Part shown: one piece after another, positions 15,636-23,581 of the stretch
Layout: every line of letters starts with the position of its first letter
Position numbering within the stretch: the stretch's first letter is position 1
NCBI GenBank assembly: GCA_018821785.1
Contig: JAHJLI010000110.1
Coordinates: 1 to 32,739, forward strand
Reading direction: 5' to 3'
DNA length: 32,739 bases
From: Pseudomonadota bacterium
GTDB taxonomy: Bacteria > Desulfobacterota > Desulfobulbia > Desulfobulbales > Desulfocapsaceae
Program-made: the position numbers and the translations under genes
The notes under the pieces: generated by a model
Databases searched by the model: none
What the model was told of the DNA's origin: nothing
Seen by the model: only the letters and a program-made list of their open reading frames with translations

Positions 15636-16901
15636 CTAATATTTAAAATCGAAAACCATTGCCACATCTCTCGAGGTAGTCTGGTTGAACGAAGAATCTT
15701 CCGGTATCATGAATGACATTGATCGCCGGTCTTGTTTACTGGTAATGGAGAACTGCAAATTTTCGGTGAGGGAGATTCCAAGTTTGACAGCCATATCCAG
15801 CGAGCTGATTTTGTTGTCAAAGTCCGAGATGTTTTCACCGTCCGTATACTGCACCAGCATCGACAGGGACCAGTTGTTATTCAAGGGAGACAACTGGGTG
15901 TTCAGGCCGAGGGTCCGTTTCGGAACATTGGTAAGATGGGAATTTTCTCCAGAGTGGTCGAAATAGGTGACCGAGGGCGTGACGCTCAGCCAACTGCTGG
16001 GATGGTAATCAGTGGAGAGTGTAAGGCCTTGGCGCACTGCTGTGGCAGAAGTTTCATCAAAAGCATATCCTGTCGAATGTGTGTCAGGTGCTATTTCCGG
16101 CCAGGCAGTGGTTGCGTCAAATTTTTCGGTGAAAGCGCTCAGGCTGATATCGAAACCATCGAAGAGAGTTTGGTTGTAGCCGATTTCGCGGTAATTCTGG
16201 GAGGCGGAGGTTGTGTCGCGAAAGTCGAAGGGATCGTAGTTGATCGTATCAGGGTCGTTTTGGGCAGGGCTATTTGAATTGAATTGCTCACGGCTGTAAA
16301 AGGTAAGAGCGCTGTTCTGGTGAACAGCCATTTGAAGGTAACTTTCAAAACGGAAATCATTGTTATCGCCGGCAGAAGTCAGGGCGACGTGGCGCTTGGA
16401 ACCGACAAACCTCTTTTTCCAGTATTTTTCGGAAAGTCTGGAGACAATGATGCCTTCACTGCTGCTGGCGTGGATGAATCGGCCATCTGAGAGGTAGACA
16501 CCTACATGGTTGATGCGCTTTTTTTTCTTTCCTTGATTGGCAAAAAAGACCAGATCACCGGTCTGCAATTCACGGGTATTGATTTTCTGGAGTTCTAAGG
16601 AACGGAACTGATCCCCGGAGCTGTGTGGCAGGTCGATACCTAAGAACCGGTCATAGACAGTTCTGGCAAAACCCGAACAATCAAAACCCTTTTTTGATGC
16701 ACCACCTCTTCGATAGGGGGTACCAAGATACTCTTTTACTTCATTTTCAAACTGCTGCTGGGAAAAACCGGCTGATGATAATGAAGAATCGGACTGACTT
16801 TCCACGGCCCGTGCCTGGGAAGTTGATATGGCGACAATTACACTGCAAACGATACAAATGAGACTTCTATAAAACAGACGGGGTCGGATTTGTCTTCGCA
16901 T
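15636..16901 (-). CDS. Secreted NlpC/P60 peptidase fused to a beta-barrel-like C-terminal domain
   Basis: The 421-residue protein has a signal peptide (hydrophobic SLICIVCSVIVAIS, likely cleavage after ARA at residue 32). The NlpC/P60 domain spans about 48-170 and has the catalytic triad Cys75 (GFDCSGFARTVY), His132 (INHVGVYL) and His144 (RFIHASSS); such enzymes cut gamma-D-Glu-diaminopimelate bonds in peptidoglycan. About 240 residues follow, rich in alternating, aromatic beta-strands (QNYREIGYNQTLFDGF, VRQGLTLSTDY, WLSVTPSVTYFDHSG, WSLSMLVQYTDG) and end in MVFDFKY, with the terminal aromatic residue typical of outer-membrane barrels. Spr-like proteins usually stop after the peptidase domain. 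The barrel reading is inference. Confidence 0.85.
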   Translation of the reverse strand: MRRQIRPRLFYRSLICIVCSVIVAISTSQARAVESQSDSSLSSAGFSQQQFENEVKEYLGTPYRRGGASKKGFDCSGFARTVYDRFLGIDLPHSSGDQFRSLELQKINTRELQTGDLVFFANQGKKKKRINHVGVYLSDGRFIHASSSEGIIVSRLSEKYWKKRFVGSKRHVALTSAGDNNDFRFESYLQMAVHQNSALTFYSREQFNSNSPAQNDPDTINYDPFDFRDTTSASQNYREIGYNQTLFDGFDISLSAFTEKFDATTAWPEIAPDTHSTGYAFDETSATAVRQGLTLSTDYHPSSWLSVTPSVTYFDHSGENSHLTNVPKRTLGLNTQLSPLNNNWSLSMLVQYTDGENISDFDNKISSLDMAVKLGISLTENLQFSITSKQDRRSMSFMIPEDSSFNQTTSRDVAMVFDFKY

Positions 16902-17093
16902 GGTCCTCTTGTCGCTGTTTTGGCGACTTGTGTTTTTTGGTAACGAGCATGGGACAGAATATTCAACTTTCCGCCACGCGGTTTCTCCTGGGGTGGAATT
17001 ACGAAATTCCCCCGAAAATTATTTTTGTATCTTAGGAAGTCGTTTCTTGTCCTTTGTATACGAATTAATTTTAGTAGGATTTAGACTATTATA
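16902..17093 (-). promoter_or_regulatory. Structured leader of the NlpC/P60 gene
   Basis: Minus-strand TATAAT lies at 17093-17088; a TTGACA also occurs (17107-17102) but only 8 bases away, so they are not one promoter. The leader of about 180 bases contains a strong hairpin GGGGGAATT-TCGT-AATTCC-A-CCCC (17013-16990), a CCGC-GTG-GCGG stem (16981-16971) and a GTCGC/GCGAC stem near the start codon. c-di-AMP (ydaO) riboswitches often control NlpC/P60 genes, but I cannot fit this sequence to that consensus. Confidence 0.35.
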
Positions 17094-17393
17094 GGGGGTC
17101 TTGTCAATCCTGAATCTTTCCGAGCGTACTTTAAAATGCAATGAATTCGAGATTCTCAGCCGAAAAGTGAGGTTATTTATAGATAGGCTGTGCCGGCTTT
17201 CAATGAAATTTCAGGTAAAAACCACGGAGAATCATCACCTGGGCAAGGGCTTCCTGTTTTTTTGTTGCGGAGTTGGGTGTTGACAGTAGGGTCTGCGCCG
17301 GTCTAAGCTTTAAAACGATACAGATATCACGGAATAGCAAAATAATAAAGTGGAAGCGTATCCACAACAAATCCAACGAACGGAGTGAGCGCC
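17094..17393. other. 300-base intergenic stretch before the dienelactone hydrolase gene
   Basis: Together with the NlpC leader this is a 492-base gap. I see no gene with a credible ribosome binding site. A TTGACA occurs on the plus strand at 17280-17285, about 108 bases before the hydrolase start, but no good -10 follows at 16-18 bases. Confidence 0.4.
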
Positions 17394-18257
17394 ATGATAG
17401 ACAAGAGAGTAACTGAGTTGTATGGCAGATATACCCATAAAGAAATCAGCCGGAGACAGTTCCTGGAAAAACTGGCCGTTGTCGTTGGCGGGGTGGTCGC
17501 CGCCTATGCGGTTCTGCCATTGCTTGAGAACAGTGTGGTGCAGGCGGAACTCATCGCCGAAGGGGATGTCCGTCTGACGACCCAAGTGGTGAAATTTGCG
17601 GCCGGAAGTGGGCAAATGTCCGGATATCAGGCACAGTCAAAAAATATCGCGAAGATGCCGGGCATCCTTGTCGTTCATGAAAACCGGGGCTTGAACCCCC
17701 ATATAGAAGATGTAGCAAGGCGCTTTGCCCTTGAAGGATTTTTAGCTCTCGCCCCGGACGCACTCTCCTCCATGGGCGGCTCACCCGCTGATCCGGAGCA
17801 GGCGATCGGCATGATAAAAAATCTCGATATGCAGGAAACCGTCAAAAATTTTGCAGCAGCCGCGGCCTATCTCAAGACCCATCCGCAATCGACCGGCAAA
17901 GTGGGAGTTGTCGGTTTCTGCTGGGGTGGTGCCATTGCCAACTATCTTGCGGTACAGTCAGCCGACATCAATGCCGCCGTACCCTATTACGGCAAGCAGC
18001 CGCCAACCGAGGATGTGGTGAAAATAAAGGCGGCGCTGCTCCTCCATTACGCCGGTCTTGACGAACGCATCAACCAGGGAATCCCGGAGCTAAAAGAAGC
18101 ACTTGTCAAAAACGGTGTTGAGCATGAATTGTATATGTATGAAGGAGCCCAGCACGCCTTCAACAATGACACCAATGCGACACGTTACAACAAACAGGCA
18201 GCCGAATTGGCCTGGCAGCGGACCATCGAATTTTTGAAGAGAAAATTGAAAAGTTGA
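17394..18257 (+). CDS. Dienelactone hydrolase family protein with Tat-type signal
   Basis: The ATG at 17394 (287 residues) is chosen because GGAG lies 8 bases upstream. The N terminus reads HKEISRRQFLEKLAVVVGG, a twin-arginine motif (SRRQFLE) followed by a hydrophobic stretch to ENSVVQA, so export or membrane anchoring by the Tat path is likely. The alpha/beta-hydrolase part has VVHENRGLNPHIEDVARR with the conserved Glu, GVVGFCWGGAIANYL with nucleophilic Cys in the elbow, HYAGLDERINQGIPEL with the Asp, and EGAQHAFNNDT with the His. This is the Cys-Asp-His triad of dienelactone hydrolases. Exported DLH-like proteins are common in proteobacteria; the real substrate is unknown. Confidence 0.9.
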   Translation: MIDKRVTELYGRYTHKEISRRQFLEKLAVVVGGVVAAYAVLPLLENSVVQAELIAEGDVRLTTQVVKFAAGSGQMSGYQAQSKNIAKMPGILVVHENRGLNPHIEDVARRFALEGFLALAPDALSSMGGSPADPEQAIGMIKNLDMQETVKNFAAAAAYLKTHPQSTGKVGVVGFCWGGAIANYLAVQSADINAAVPYYGKQPPTEDVVKIKAALLLHYAGLDERINQGIPELKEALVKNGVEHELYMYEGAQHAFNNDTNATRYNKQAAELAWQRTIEFLKRKLKS

Positions 18258-18310
18258 TGGCGATGTAAGGCTGCAGTTCTGACTTTGCTATTGCTGCCGA
18301 GCGGGCTGAG

Positions 18311-19969
18311 CTAAATACTGTCCGCAGGAACTGCCAGCGGCAGGTCGATAATAAAGGTTGTGCCTTTGCCCTGATCGGTCTCGAAGGTGAGCGCGCCCTG
18401 ATGCTTGTCAATCACTACCCGCCGGGAGATCGCCAGCCCCTGGCCGGTACCCTTGCCCATGGCCTTGGTGGTGAAAAAAGAATCGAATATCCGGTTCTGG
18501 ATGGCTTCCGGGATGCCGCCGCCGCTATCGCTGATACGGATCTGCACTGCATCCTTGATTTTCCGGGTGGTGATTTTAATCTGTCCTAAATCGGTGTTCC
18601 CTTCCCCGCTCTTGCCCTCTATGGCATGAGCGGCATTGACGATGAGGTTCAAAAAGACCTGGTTGATCTCTCCGGCAAGGCATGGCACAAGCGGCAATTC
18701 CGCCTGAAAATCGGTTTCCAGATTGGCCACATACTTCCATTGATTGCGACTGATCGTAAGGGTACTTTCCAGTAGTTCATTGATATTAATGTCTATCTTT
18801 TCATCTGTGCCGGGATGGGAAAATTCCTTCATTGCCCGGACGATTTTTTCAACACGCCGTATGCCATCGATGCCCTGTTCTACTGTTTTCGGTATTTCGT
18901 CACACAAGTATTCGATATCCGCTCTTTCAATGGTCTCATCAAGGTCCCGGATAACATCGCCGGAAACTGTTACACCTGATTTCACAAGAGCATACATCTC
19001 ATTATAGCCTTCAAGTACCCCGGAGATATCGGCGAAGGCATCTTGTAAAAAGCTGAGATTGTGGCCGACGTATTGGATTGGGGTATTGATCTCGTGGGTG
19101 ATGCCGGCCGCCAACTGGCCAATTGCCTCAATTTTCTGGGATTGCCGGAGTTCCTGCTCAAGAATAAGCCTCTCAGTGATATCTATATACAGTCCAACTA
19201 CCGAGAGTATTTGCCCCTCCTTGTTATGAATGGGTGATGCGACAATTCGAAAATCACGTTTCCCCGCTCCTGTAGTAATCGGCTTGATAGCGGTTACCAC
19301 CTTGCCCTGGCGGAAACAGTCAACGATAGGGCAATCCTCGCAGGGCCGGTCTTTTTTATGGTCAAGGAAGATTTGGTAGCAGGGTTTTTGCGAGTTAGGT
19401 GTAATCTCGGGAAACCACTGGCGAACTTGGCGATTCAGTTCCAGGATGATCATTTCCGGGCTGAATAGGATCACCCCGACATTGAGGTTATCCATGATGG
19501 TGCTCAATTTTTCTGTTCGTTCCCAAACCTCCCGCTCCAATTCCTTTTTGTAGGCCAGCATGTCACGATCCAACCGCAGATGCTGCAGGGAATTTTGTAC
19601 CGTGATGAGTAAGGTGCTGCGGCTAAACGGTTTGAGGATGTAGCCATAGACCCCGACATCGAGAATTTCATTGGCGATATCGCTATCGCTTGACGAGGTG
19701 ACCATAACCCGGCCGGTCTCGGGATAATTGGCTTTTATGTGACGAATGAGGTCGAGGCCTGATTCTCCCGGCATATTGAGGTCGCAGAGCGCCAGATCAA
19801 ACCGGTTTTTTGAGAGAAGCTTTCTTGCTGATGCGGCACTTTCTGCCGTTTGACATGTATACCCAACCTCTTCAAGAGATCTAGTCAGCAACCTGCATAT
19901 CGACTGTTCGTCATCGACGATCAGGATATTGATATTATTGGTTGTCTTCGATATTTGAGTCGCAGCCAT
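18311..19969 (-). CDS. REC-PAS sensor histidine kinase
   Basis: The ATG at 19969 has GGAGG five bases upstream, giving 552 residues; the open frame continues upstream without domain content. Domains: receiver (14-130) with Asp63 in LCDLNMPGESG and Lys in YILKPFSR; short coiled coil; PAS (about 158-270); HisKA with phospho-acceptor His292 in GQLAAGITHEINTPIQYVG; a long insert before the ATPase domain (about 400-548) with NLIVNAAHAIEG, DSGGGIPE and GTGQGLAISRR. The PAS carries four cysteines (197, 210, 213, 218) in a CxxCP pattern that may bind metal or sense redox state. No membrane helix, so it is cytoplasmic. Having the receiver first means it is controlled by another kinase. Confidence 0.92.
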   Translation of the reverse strand: MAATQISKTTNNINILIVDDEQSICRLLTRSLEEVGYTCQTAESAASARKLLSKNRFDLALCDLNMPGESGLDLIRHIKANYPETGRVMVTSSSDSDIANEILDVGVYGYILKPFSRSTLLITVQNSLQHLRLDRDMLAYKKELEREVWERTEKLSTIMDNLNVGVILFSPEMIILELNRQVRQWFPEITPNSQKPCYQIFLDHKKDRPCEDCPIVDCFRQGKVVTAIKPITTGAGKRDFRIVASPIHNKEGQILSVVGLYIDITERLILEQELRQSQKIEAIGQLAAGITHEINTPIQYVGHNLSFLQDAFADISGVLEGYNEMYALVKSGVTVSGDVIRDLDETIERADIEYLCDEIPKTVEQGIDGIRRVEKIVRAMKEFSHPGTDEKIDININELLESTLTISRNQWKYVANLETDFQAELPLVPCLAGEINQVFLNLIVNAAHAIEGKSGEGNTDLGQIKITTRKIKDAVQIRISDSGGGIPEAIQNRIFDSFFTTKAMGKGTGQGLAISRRVVIDKHQGALTFETDQGKGTTFIIDLPLAVPADSI

Positions 19970-20110
19970 CTGAGCCTCCGCAAAATTTTCAAAGGTAAAA
20001 TGTGCAGATGAGGGGCGGAAAGCGTATCTGTCAAGAGGATAGCAAATTTCATCAGGTAAAAGCAAGGCGGCAGGGAAATATTTGACAACAGGACAACTAC
20101 CACGTACGCT

Positions 20111-20140
20111 CAACACAACACAACACAACACAACACAACA
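20111..20140. repeat. Pentanucleotide tandem repeat (CAACA)6
   Basis: Six perfect CAACA units, with no partial unit at either end. They lie between the divergent starts at 19969 (minus) and 20244 (plus). Five-base repeats change length by slipped-strand pairing; being outside coding sequence, such changes would alter promoter spacing rather than reading frame. Confidence 0.9.
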
Positions 20141-20143
20141 TAC

Positions 20144-20170
20144 CCCAGTCCGAGAAGTACCTCGACTGGG
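20144..20170. repeat. Hairpin next to the CAACA repeat
   Basis: CCCAGTC and GACTGGG form a 7-bp stem continued, after one bulged C, by GAG/CTC around the loop AAGTAC. It lacks a T-tract on both sides. It starts three bases after the tandem repeat. Confidence 0.5.
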
Positions 20171-20243
20171 CTGTTGCCGTTGTTTGTAAAGCACTATTGC
20201 CCGAGAGCCACCGGCCGCGTTGCAAAAAGGAGGAACAGATATA

Positions 20244-20450
20244 ATGGAAAACATCATGATGGACATCTTGAATACCAAGGAAACGGCGGCCTATCTGAAA
20301 GTCCATGTCGAGACTATTCGCAGGCTGGCCCGGGACGGCGATATCCCGGCTTTTAAAATCGGCAAGGACTGGCGCTTTGACAAAGAGGTACTGCGTCGCT
20401 GGATTGAAGGTAAAAGATTGAATATGCCCGGAAACGGGCATGGAACGTGA
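20244..20450 (+). CDS. Excisionase/MerR-type helix-turn-helix protein
   Basis: The ATG at 20244, about 10 bases after AAAGGAGGA, gives 68 residues; internal ATGs at 20256 and 20259 are possible. The core DILNTKETAAYLKVHVETIR plus RLARDGDIPAFKIGKDWRF and VLRRWIEG is a complete HTH_17 winged-helix motif of the 'excisionase family DNA-binding domain'. Proteins of this size often are local transcription regulators and need not be phage excisionases; there is no integrase in the window. It sits 67 bases before the CheB/CheR gene in the same direction and may regulate this island. Confidence 0.85.
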   Translation: MENIMMDILNTKETAAYLKVHVETIRRLARDGDIPAFKIGKDWRFDKEVLRRWIEGKRLNMPGNGHGT

Positions 20451-20517
20451 CGCAAAATGCATCGAGCCACCGGACGAAAATAACAGGTATCGGTCTGCAT
20501 ACCTCAGAAGGAGCACT

Positions 20518-23500
20518 ATGGCCACCCGGAAAAAAGATCCCCGCAAAGAAAAGCAGCAACCACCGGTCGCAGGTCAGGGCGATACCCGGATACCCGAAAC
20601 TCCGGAACCACCCGAGAAACAGTCCATCGATTTTCCGATAGTCGGTATCGGCGCCTCGGCCGGAGGACTTGCGGCCTTTGAGGCCTTTTTCTCCGGCATG
20701 CCCGTAGGCGTCGAACCGGGTATGGCCTTTGTCCTGGTGCAGCATCTGGCCCCGGATCATAAAAGTATCCTCACCGATCTTATTCGTCGTTACACCCGCA
20801 TGCAGGTCTTTGAGGTCGAGGACGGCATGAGGGTGCAGCCGAACTGCACCTATATCATCCCGCCCGGCCGCGACATGGCCTTTCTGAACGGCAACCTGCA
20901 ACTCCTGGCACCCTCGGCACCCCGAGGCCAGCGTCTGCCTATCGACTTCTTTTTTCGCTCGCTGGCCCAGGACCAGCGCGAGCGGGCCATCTGCATTGTC
21001 CTCTCCGGGACTGGCAGCGACGGCACCCTGGGAGCTCGGGCGATCAAGGGCGAGGGCGGTATGGTCATGGCCCAGAACCCCGAATCGACCGAGTACGACG
21101 GCATGCCGAGAAGCGCTCTGGCCACCGGTCTGGTGGATTACCAAATGCCGCCGGCCGAGATGCCCGCCCAGCTGATCGCCTATGCCAACCGAGCCTTCGG
21201 GAAAGTTACCCGGCCTGTCATCGCCGCAACACCCCAGGACGAGAACGCCCTGCGGAAGATCTTCATTCTCCTGCGTGGTCAGACCGGCCACGACTTCACC
21301 GGCTACAAGCCGAGTACCATCCAGCGACGCATCGCCCGCCGCATGGACGTCCATCAGATCGAAACAAAAGCTGATTATGTGGCCTATCTGCAGCAGACCC
21401 CTACCGAGGTCGACGCCCTTTTTCGTGATCTTCTTATCGGTGTTACCAATTTTTTCCGCGACCCTGAGGCCTTCAAGGAACTTGAGGAAAAGATCATCCC
21501 GGAGCTTTTTGAAGGCCAACCGGCCGGCTCGATGGTCCGCATCTGGTCGCCGGGCTGTTCGACCGGCGAGGAGGCCTATTCGCTGGCCATCCTTCTGGCC
21601 GAGCACCTGGAGGAGCTGAAGCAGGGCTACCATGTACAGGTCTTCGCCACCGACATCGACAGCAGAGCCATTACCACGGCCCGGACCGGACTCTATCCGT
21701 CAAGCATCGCCGCCGATCTCACCCCGGAGCGGCTGTTGCGGTTTTTTACCGCCGAATCAAACGGCAGTCACTATCGCATCCATAAAAACATCCGCGATAT
21801 ATTGGTTTTTTCCGAGCAGAATATCATCAAAGATCCGCCATTTTCTAAACTCGATTTGATCAGTTGCCGCAATCTGCTCATCTACCTCGACAGCGACCTG
21901 CAGAAAAAACTCATTCCCCTATTCCACTACGCCCTCAAGCCCGGCGGTATTCTCTTCCTCGGCACCTCCGAGAGCGTAGGCGATTATTTAGACCTTTTTC
22001 ACCCCATCGACCGCAAATTCAAGATATTTAAGCGTAAAGATGACATGGCCAGCCCCAGGCGCTCAGTTCTGGCGCGCTTTCATGTGCCAATGGCGGCGCC
22101 GGATACAGCGCCCGCCCAGGCTACCGGCAGGAAGGCCATCGCCCGCAAGCTGTCGCTGCGCGATCTGACTGAACAGACCCTTCTGCAACAGGTTGCTCCG
22201 GCCGGGGCCCTCGTCAACAGCCATGGCGATATCCTATACCTGCACGGCCGCACCGGCATGTACCTGGAGCCGCCGCCGGGCGAGACCGTTGGCTACAACG
22301 TCCTGAAAATGGCCCGCGAGGGCTTACGGCACGACTTGGCTGTAGCCCTGCACCAGGCAATACGGGCCAAGGAAACCGTACACCGGTTGAACCTGCGGGT
22401 TAAAACCAATGGCGACTTCACCCTGGTCAACTTGATCATCCGGCCGGTGGCGGCAGATGCCGGTACAAAAAAAGAAGGGCTGTACCTGGTGATTCTCGAA
22501 GAATCGTCGGTGCCGGAACTGGTGGGCAGTCATCCGCCGCAGAACACCGACAGTGTCGAACCTTCGGGAGATGAGGGGCAGGGTCTGCATATAGCAGCCC
22601 TCCGTCAGGAATTACGGGCGAAAGAAGAGTACCTGCAGGCCGCCAATGAAGAATTGGAGACCTCGAACGAAGAGCTCAAATCCTCGAACGAGGAAATGCA
22701 GTCGGTAAACGAAGAACTGCAATCCACCAATGAGGAACTGGAGACCTCCAAAGAGGAGCTGCAGTCGGTCAATGAAGAACTGGCGACCGTTAATTCCGAA
22801 CTGCAGACCAAGGTGGTGGACCTGTCACGGGCCAATAACGATATGAATAATCTCTTGGCCGGTACCGGCATCGCCACCGTCTTTGTCGATCATAGTCTGC
22901 GCATCCTGCGCTTTACGCCCGCCACCACGAGAATGATAAATCTGATCCTCAGCGATCTGGGCCGACCCGTCGGTCACATTGTCTCCAACCTGGTGGGCTA
23001 CGATAGCCTGGTCGCAGACCTGCAAGGGGTACTCGACAGCCTCATTCCCCATGAGGTGGAGGTGCAGACCGGGGAGGGCAGGTGGTACACGCTGCGCATC
23101 CAGCCCTACCGGACGCTTGAAAACGTCATCGAGGGCGCGGTCATCACCTTTGTCGATATCACCGAGGCGAAGAAATTGAAGGAGGCCCTGTGCGCCGCCA
23201 ACGACCAGCTGCGTCTGGCGGTCGTGGTGCGTGATGCCTACGATGCCATTACCGCTCAGGATATGCATGGCCGGATTATTGCCTGGAATCCCGGAGCCGA
23301 AAGGATGTACGGCTGGAGTGAAGCCGAGGCACTGGCCATGAATATCCGCGACCTGATCCCCGAGGCTCTGCACCAGGAGGCGCTGGCGACCATCCACCAG
23401 TTGAGCCGGGCGAAAATTCTTGAACCGTACATCACCAGGCGGATCACGAAAGATGGTACGGAGATTGAAGTGCAGCTGACCGCCACGGCCCTCACCAGTG

Positions 23501-23550
23501 AAACCGGGCAGATATATGCTATAGCGACAACCGAACGGGTAAAGAGCTGA
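20518..23550 (+). CDS. CheB-CheR fusion with coiled coil and PAS domains
   Basis: The ATG at 20518 behind AAGGAG gives 1010 residues. The CheB methylesterase domain (38-225) has the triad Ser47 (GIGASAGGL), His76 (VQHLAPDHKS) and Asp168 (SGTGSDGTLG), but no receiver in front. CheR follows (about 244-505) with RDLLIGVTNFFRD, WSPGCSTGEEAYSLAI for SAM binding, VFATDID and LDLISCRNLLIYL. A coiled coil (about 699-781) and two PAS domains (about 785-890 and 900-1010) complete it. Related proteins often end in a histidine kinase; this one stops, and separate hybrid kinases begin 31 bases downstream. It should add and remove methyl groups on glutamates of a partner, probably in a non-chemotaxis pathway because no MCP or CheA gene is visible. 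Confidence 0.94.
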   Translation: MATRKKDPRKEKQQPPVAGQGDTRIPETPEPPEKQSIDFPIVGIGASAGGLAAFEAFFSGMPVGVEPGMAFVLVQHLAPDHKSILTDLIRRYTRMQVFEVEDGMRVQPNCTYIIPPGRDMAFLNGNLQLLAPSAPRGQRLPIDFFFRSLAQDQRERAICIVLSGTGSDGTLGARAIKGEGGMVMAQNPESTEYDGMPRSALATGLVDYQMPPAEMPAQLIAYANRAFGKVTRPVIAATPQDENALRKIFILLRGQTGHDFTGYKPSTIQRRIARRMDVHQIETKADYVAYLQQTPTEVDALFRDLLIGVTNFFRDPEAFKELEEKIIPELFEGQPAGSMVRIWSPGCSTGEEAYSLAILLAEHLEELKQGYHVQVFATDIDSRAITTARTGLYPSSIAADLTPERLLRFFTAESNGSHYRIHKNIRDILVFSEQNIIKDPPFSKLDLISCRNLLIYLDSDLQKKLIPLFHYALKPGGILFLGTSESVGDYLDLFHPIDRKFKIFKRKDDMASPRRSVLARFHVPMAAPDTAPAQATGRKAIARKLSLRDLTEQTLLQQVAPAGALVNSHGDILYLHGRTGMYLEPPPGETVGYNVLKMAREGLRHDLAVALHQAIRAKETVHRLNLRVKTNGDFTLVNLIIRPVAADAGTKKEGLYLVILEESSVPELVGSHPPQNTDSVEPSGDEGQGLHIAALRQELRAKEEYLQAANEELETSNEELKSSNEEMQSVNEELQSTNEELETSKEELQSVNEELATVNSELQTKVVDLSRANNDMNNLLAGTGIATVFVDHSLRILRFTPATTRMINLILSDLGRPVGHIVSNLVGYDSLVADLQGVLDSLIPHEVEVQTGEGRWYTLRIQPYRTLENVIEGAVITFVDITEAKKLKEALCAANDQLRLAVVVRDAYDAITAQDMHGRIIAWNPGAERMYGWSEAEALAMNIRDLIPEALHQEALATIHQLSRAKILEPYITRRITKDGTEIEVQLTATALTSETGQIYAIATTERVKS
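22645..22812 (+). repeat. Eight degenerate 21-base units coding for NEEL heptads
   Basis: Eight consecutive heptads, each beginning N/K/S-E-E-L/M-type (NEELETS, NEELKSS, NEEMQSV, NEELQST, NEELETS, KEELQSV, NEELATV, NSELQTK), lie inside the CheB/CheR gene. They form a parallel coiled coil linking the enzymatic and PAS parts. The period is exact, the DNA is diverged. Confidence 0.85.
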
Positions 23551-23581
23551 TACGCAAAATCAATCCAGTAAATAGGCAGGC

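Noticed and set aside
17088-17107. TTGACA plus TATAAT on the minus strand as one promoter of the NlpC/P60 gene
   Set aside because: Only 8 bases separate the two boxes, far too few for sigma-70; each may belong to a different or no promoter.
17101-17283. 60-codon plus-strand frame starting with TTG
   Set aside because: Weak start, low-complexity end, no family; it lies in the upstream region of the NlpC/P60 gene.
20244-20450. Excisionase-like protein as a sign of a prophage or integrative element
   Set aside because: No integrase, attachment site, tRNA or phage genes in the window; this HTH family is common as an ordinary regulator.
20353-21633. 426-codon minus-strand frame
   Set aside because: Overlaps the CheB/CheR gene, which has all catalytic residues; the frame is a shadow with His/Gly-rich content and no known motif.
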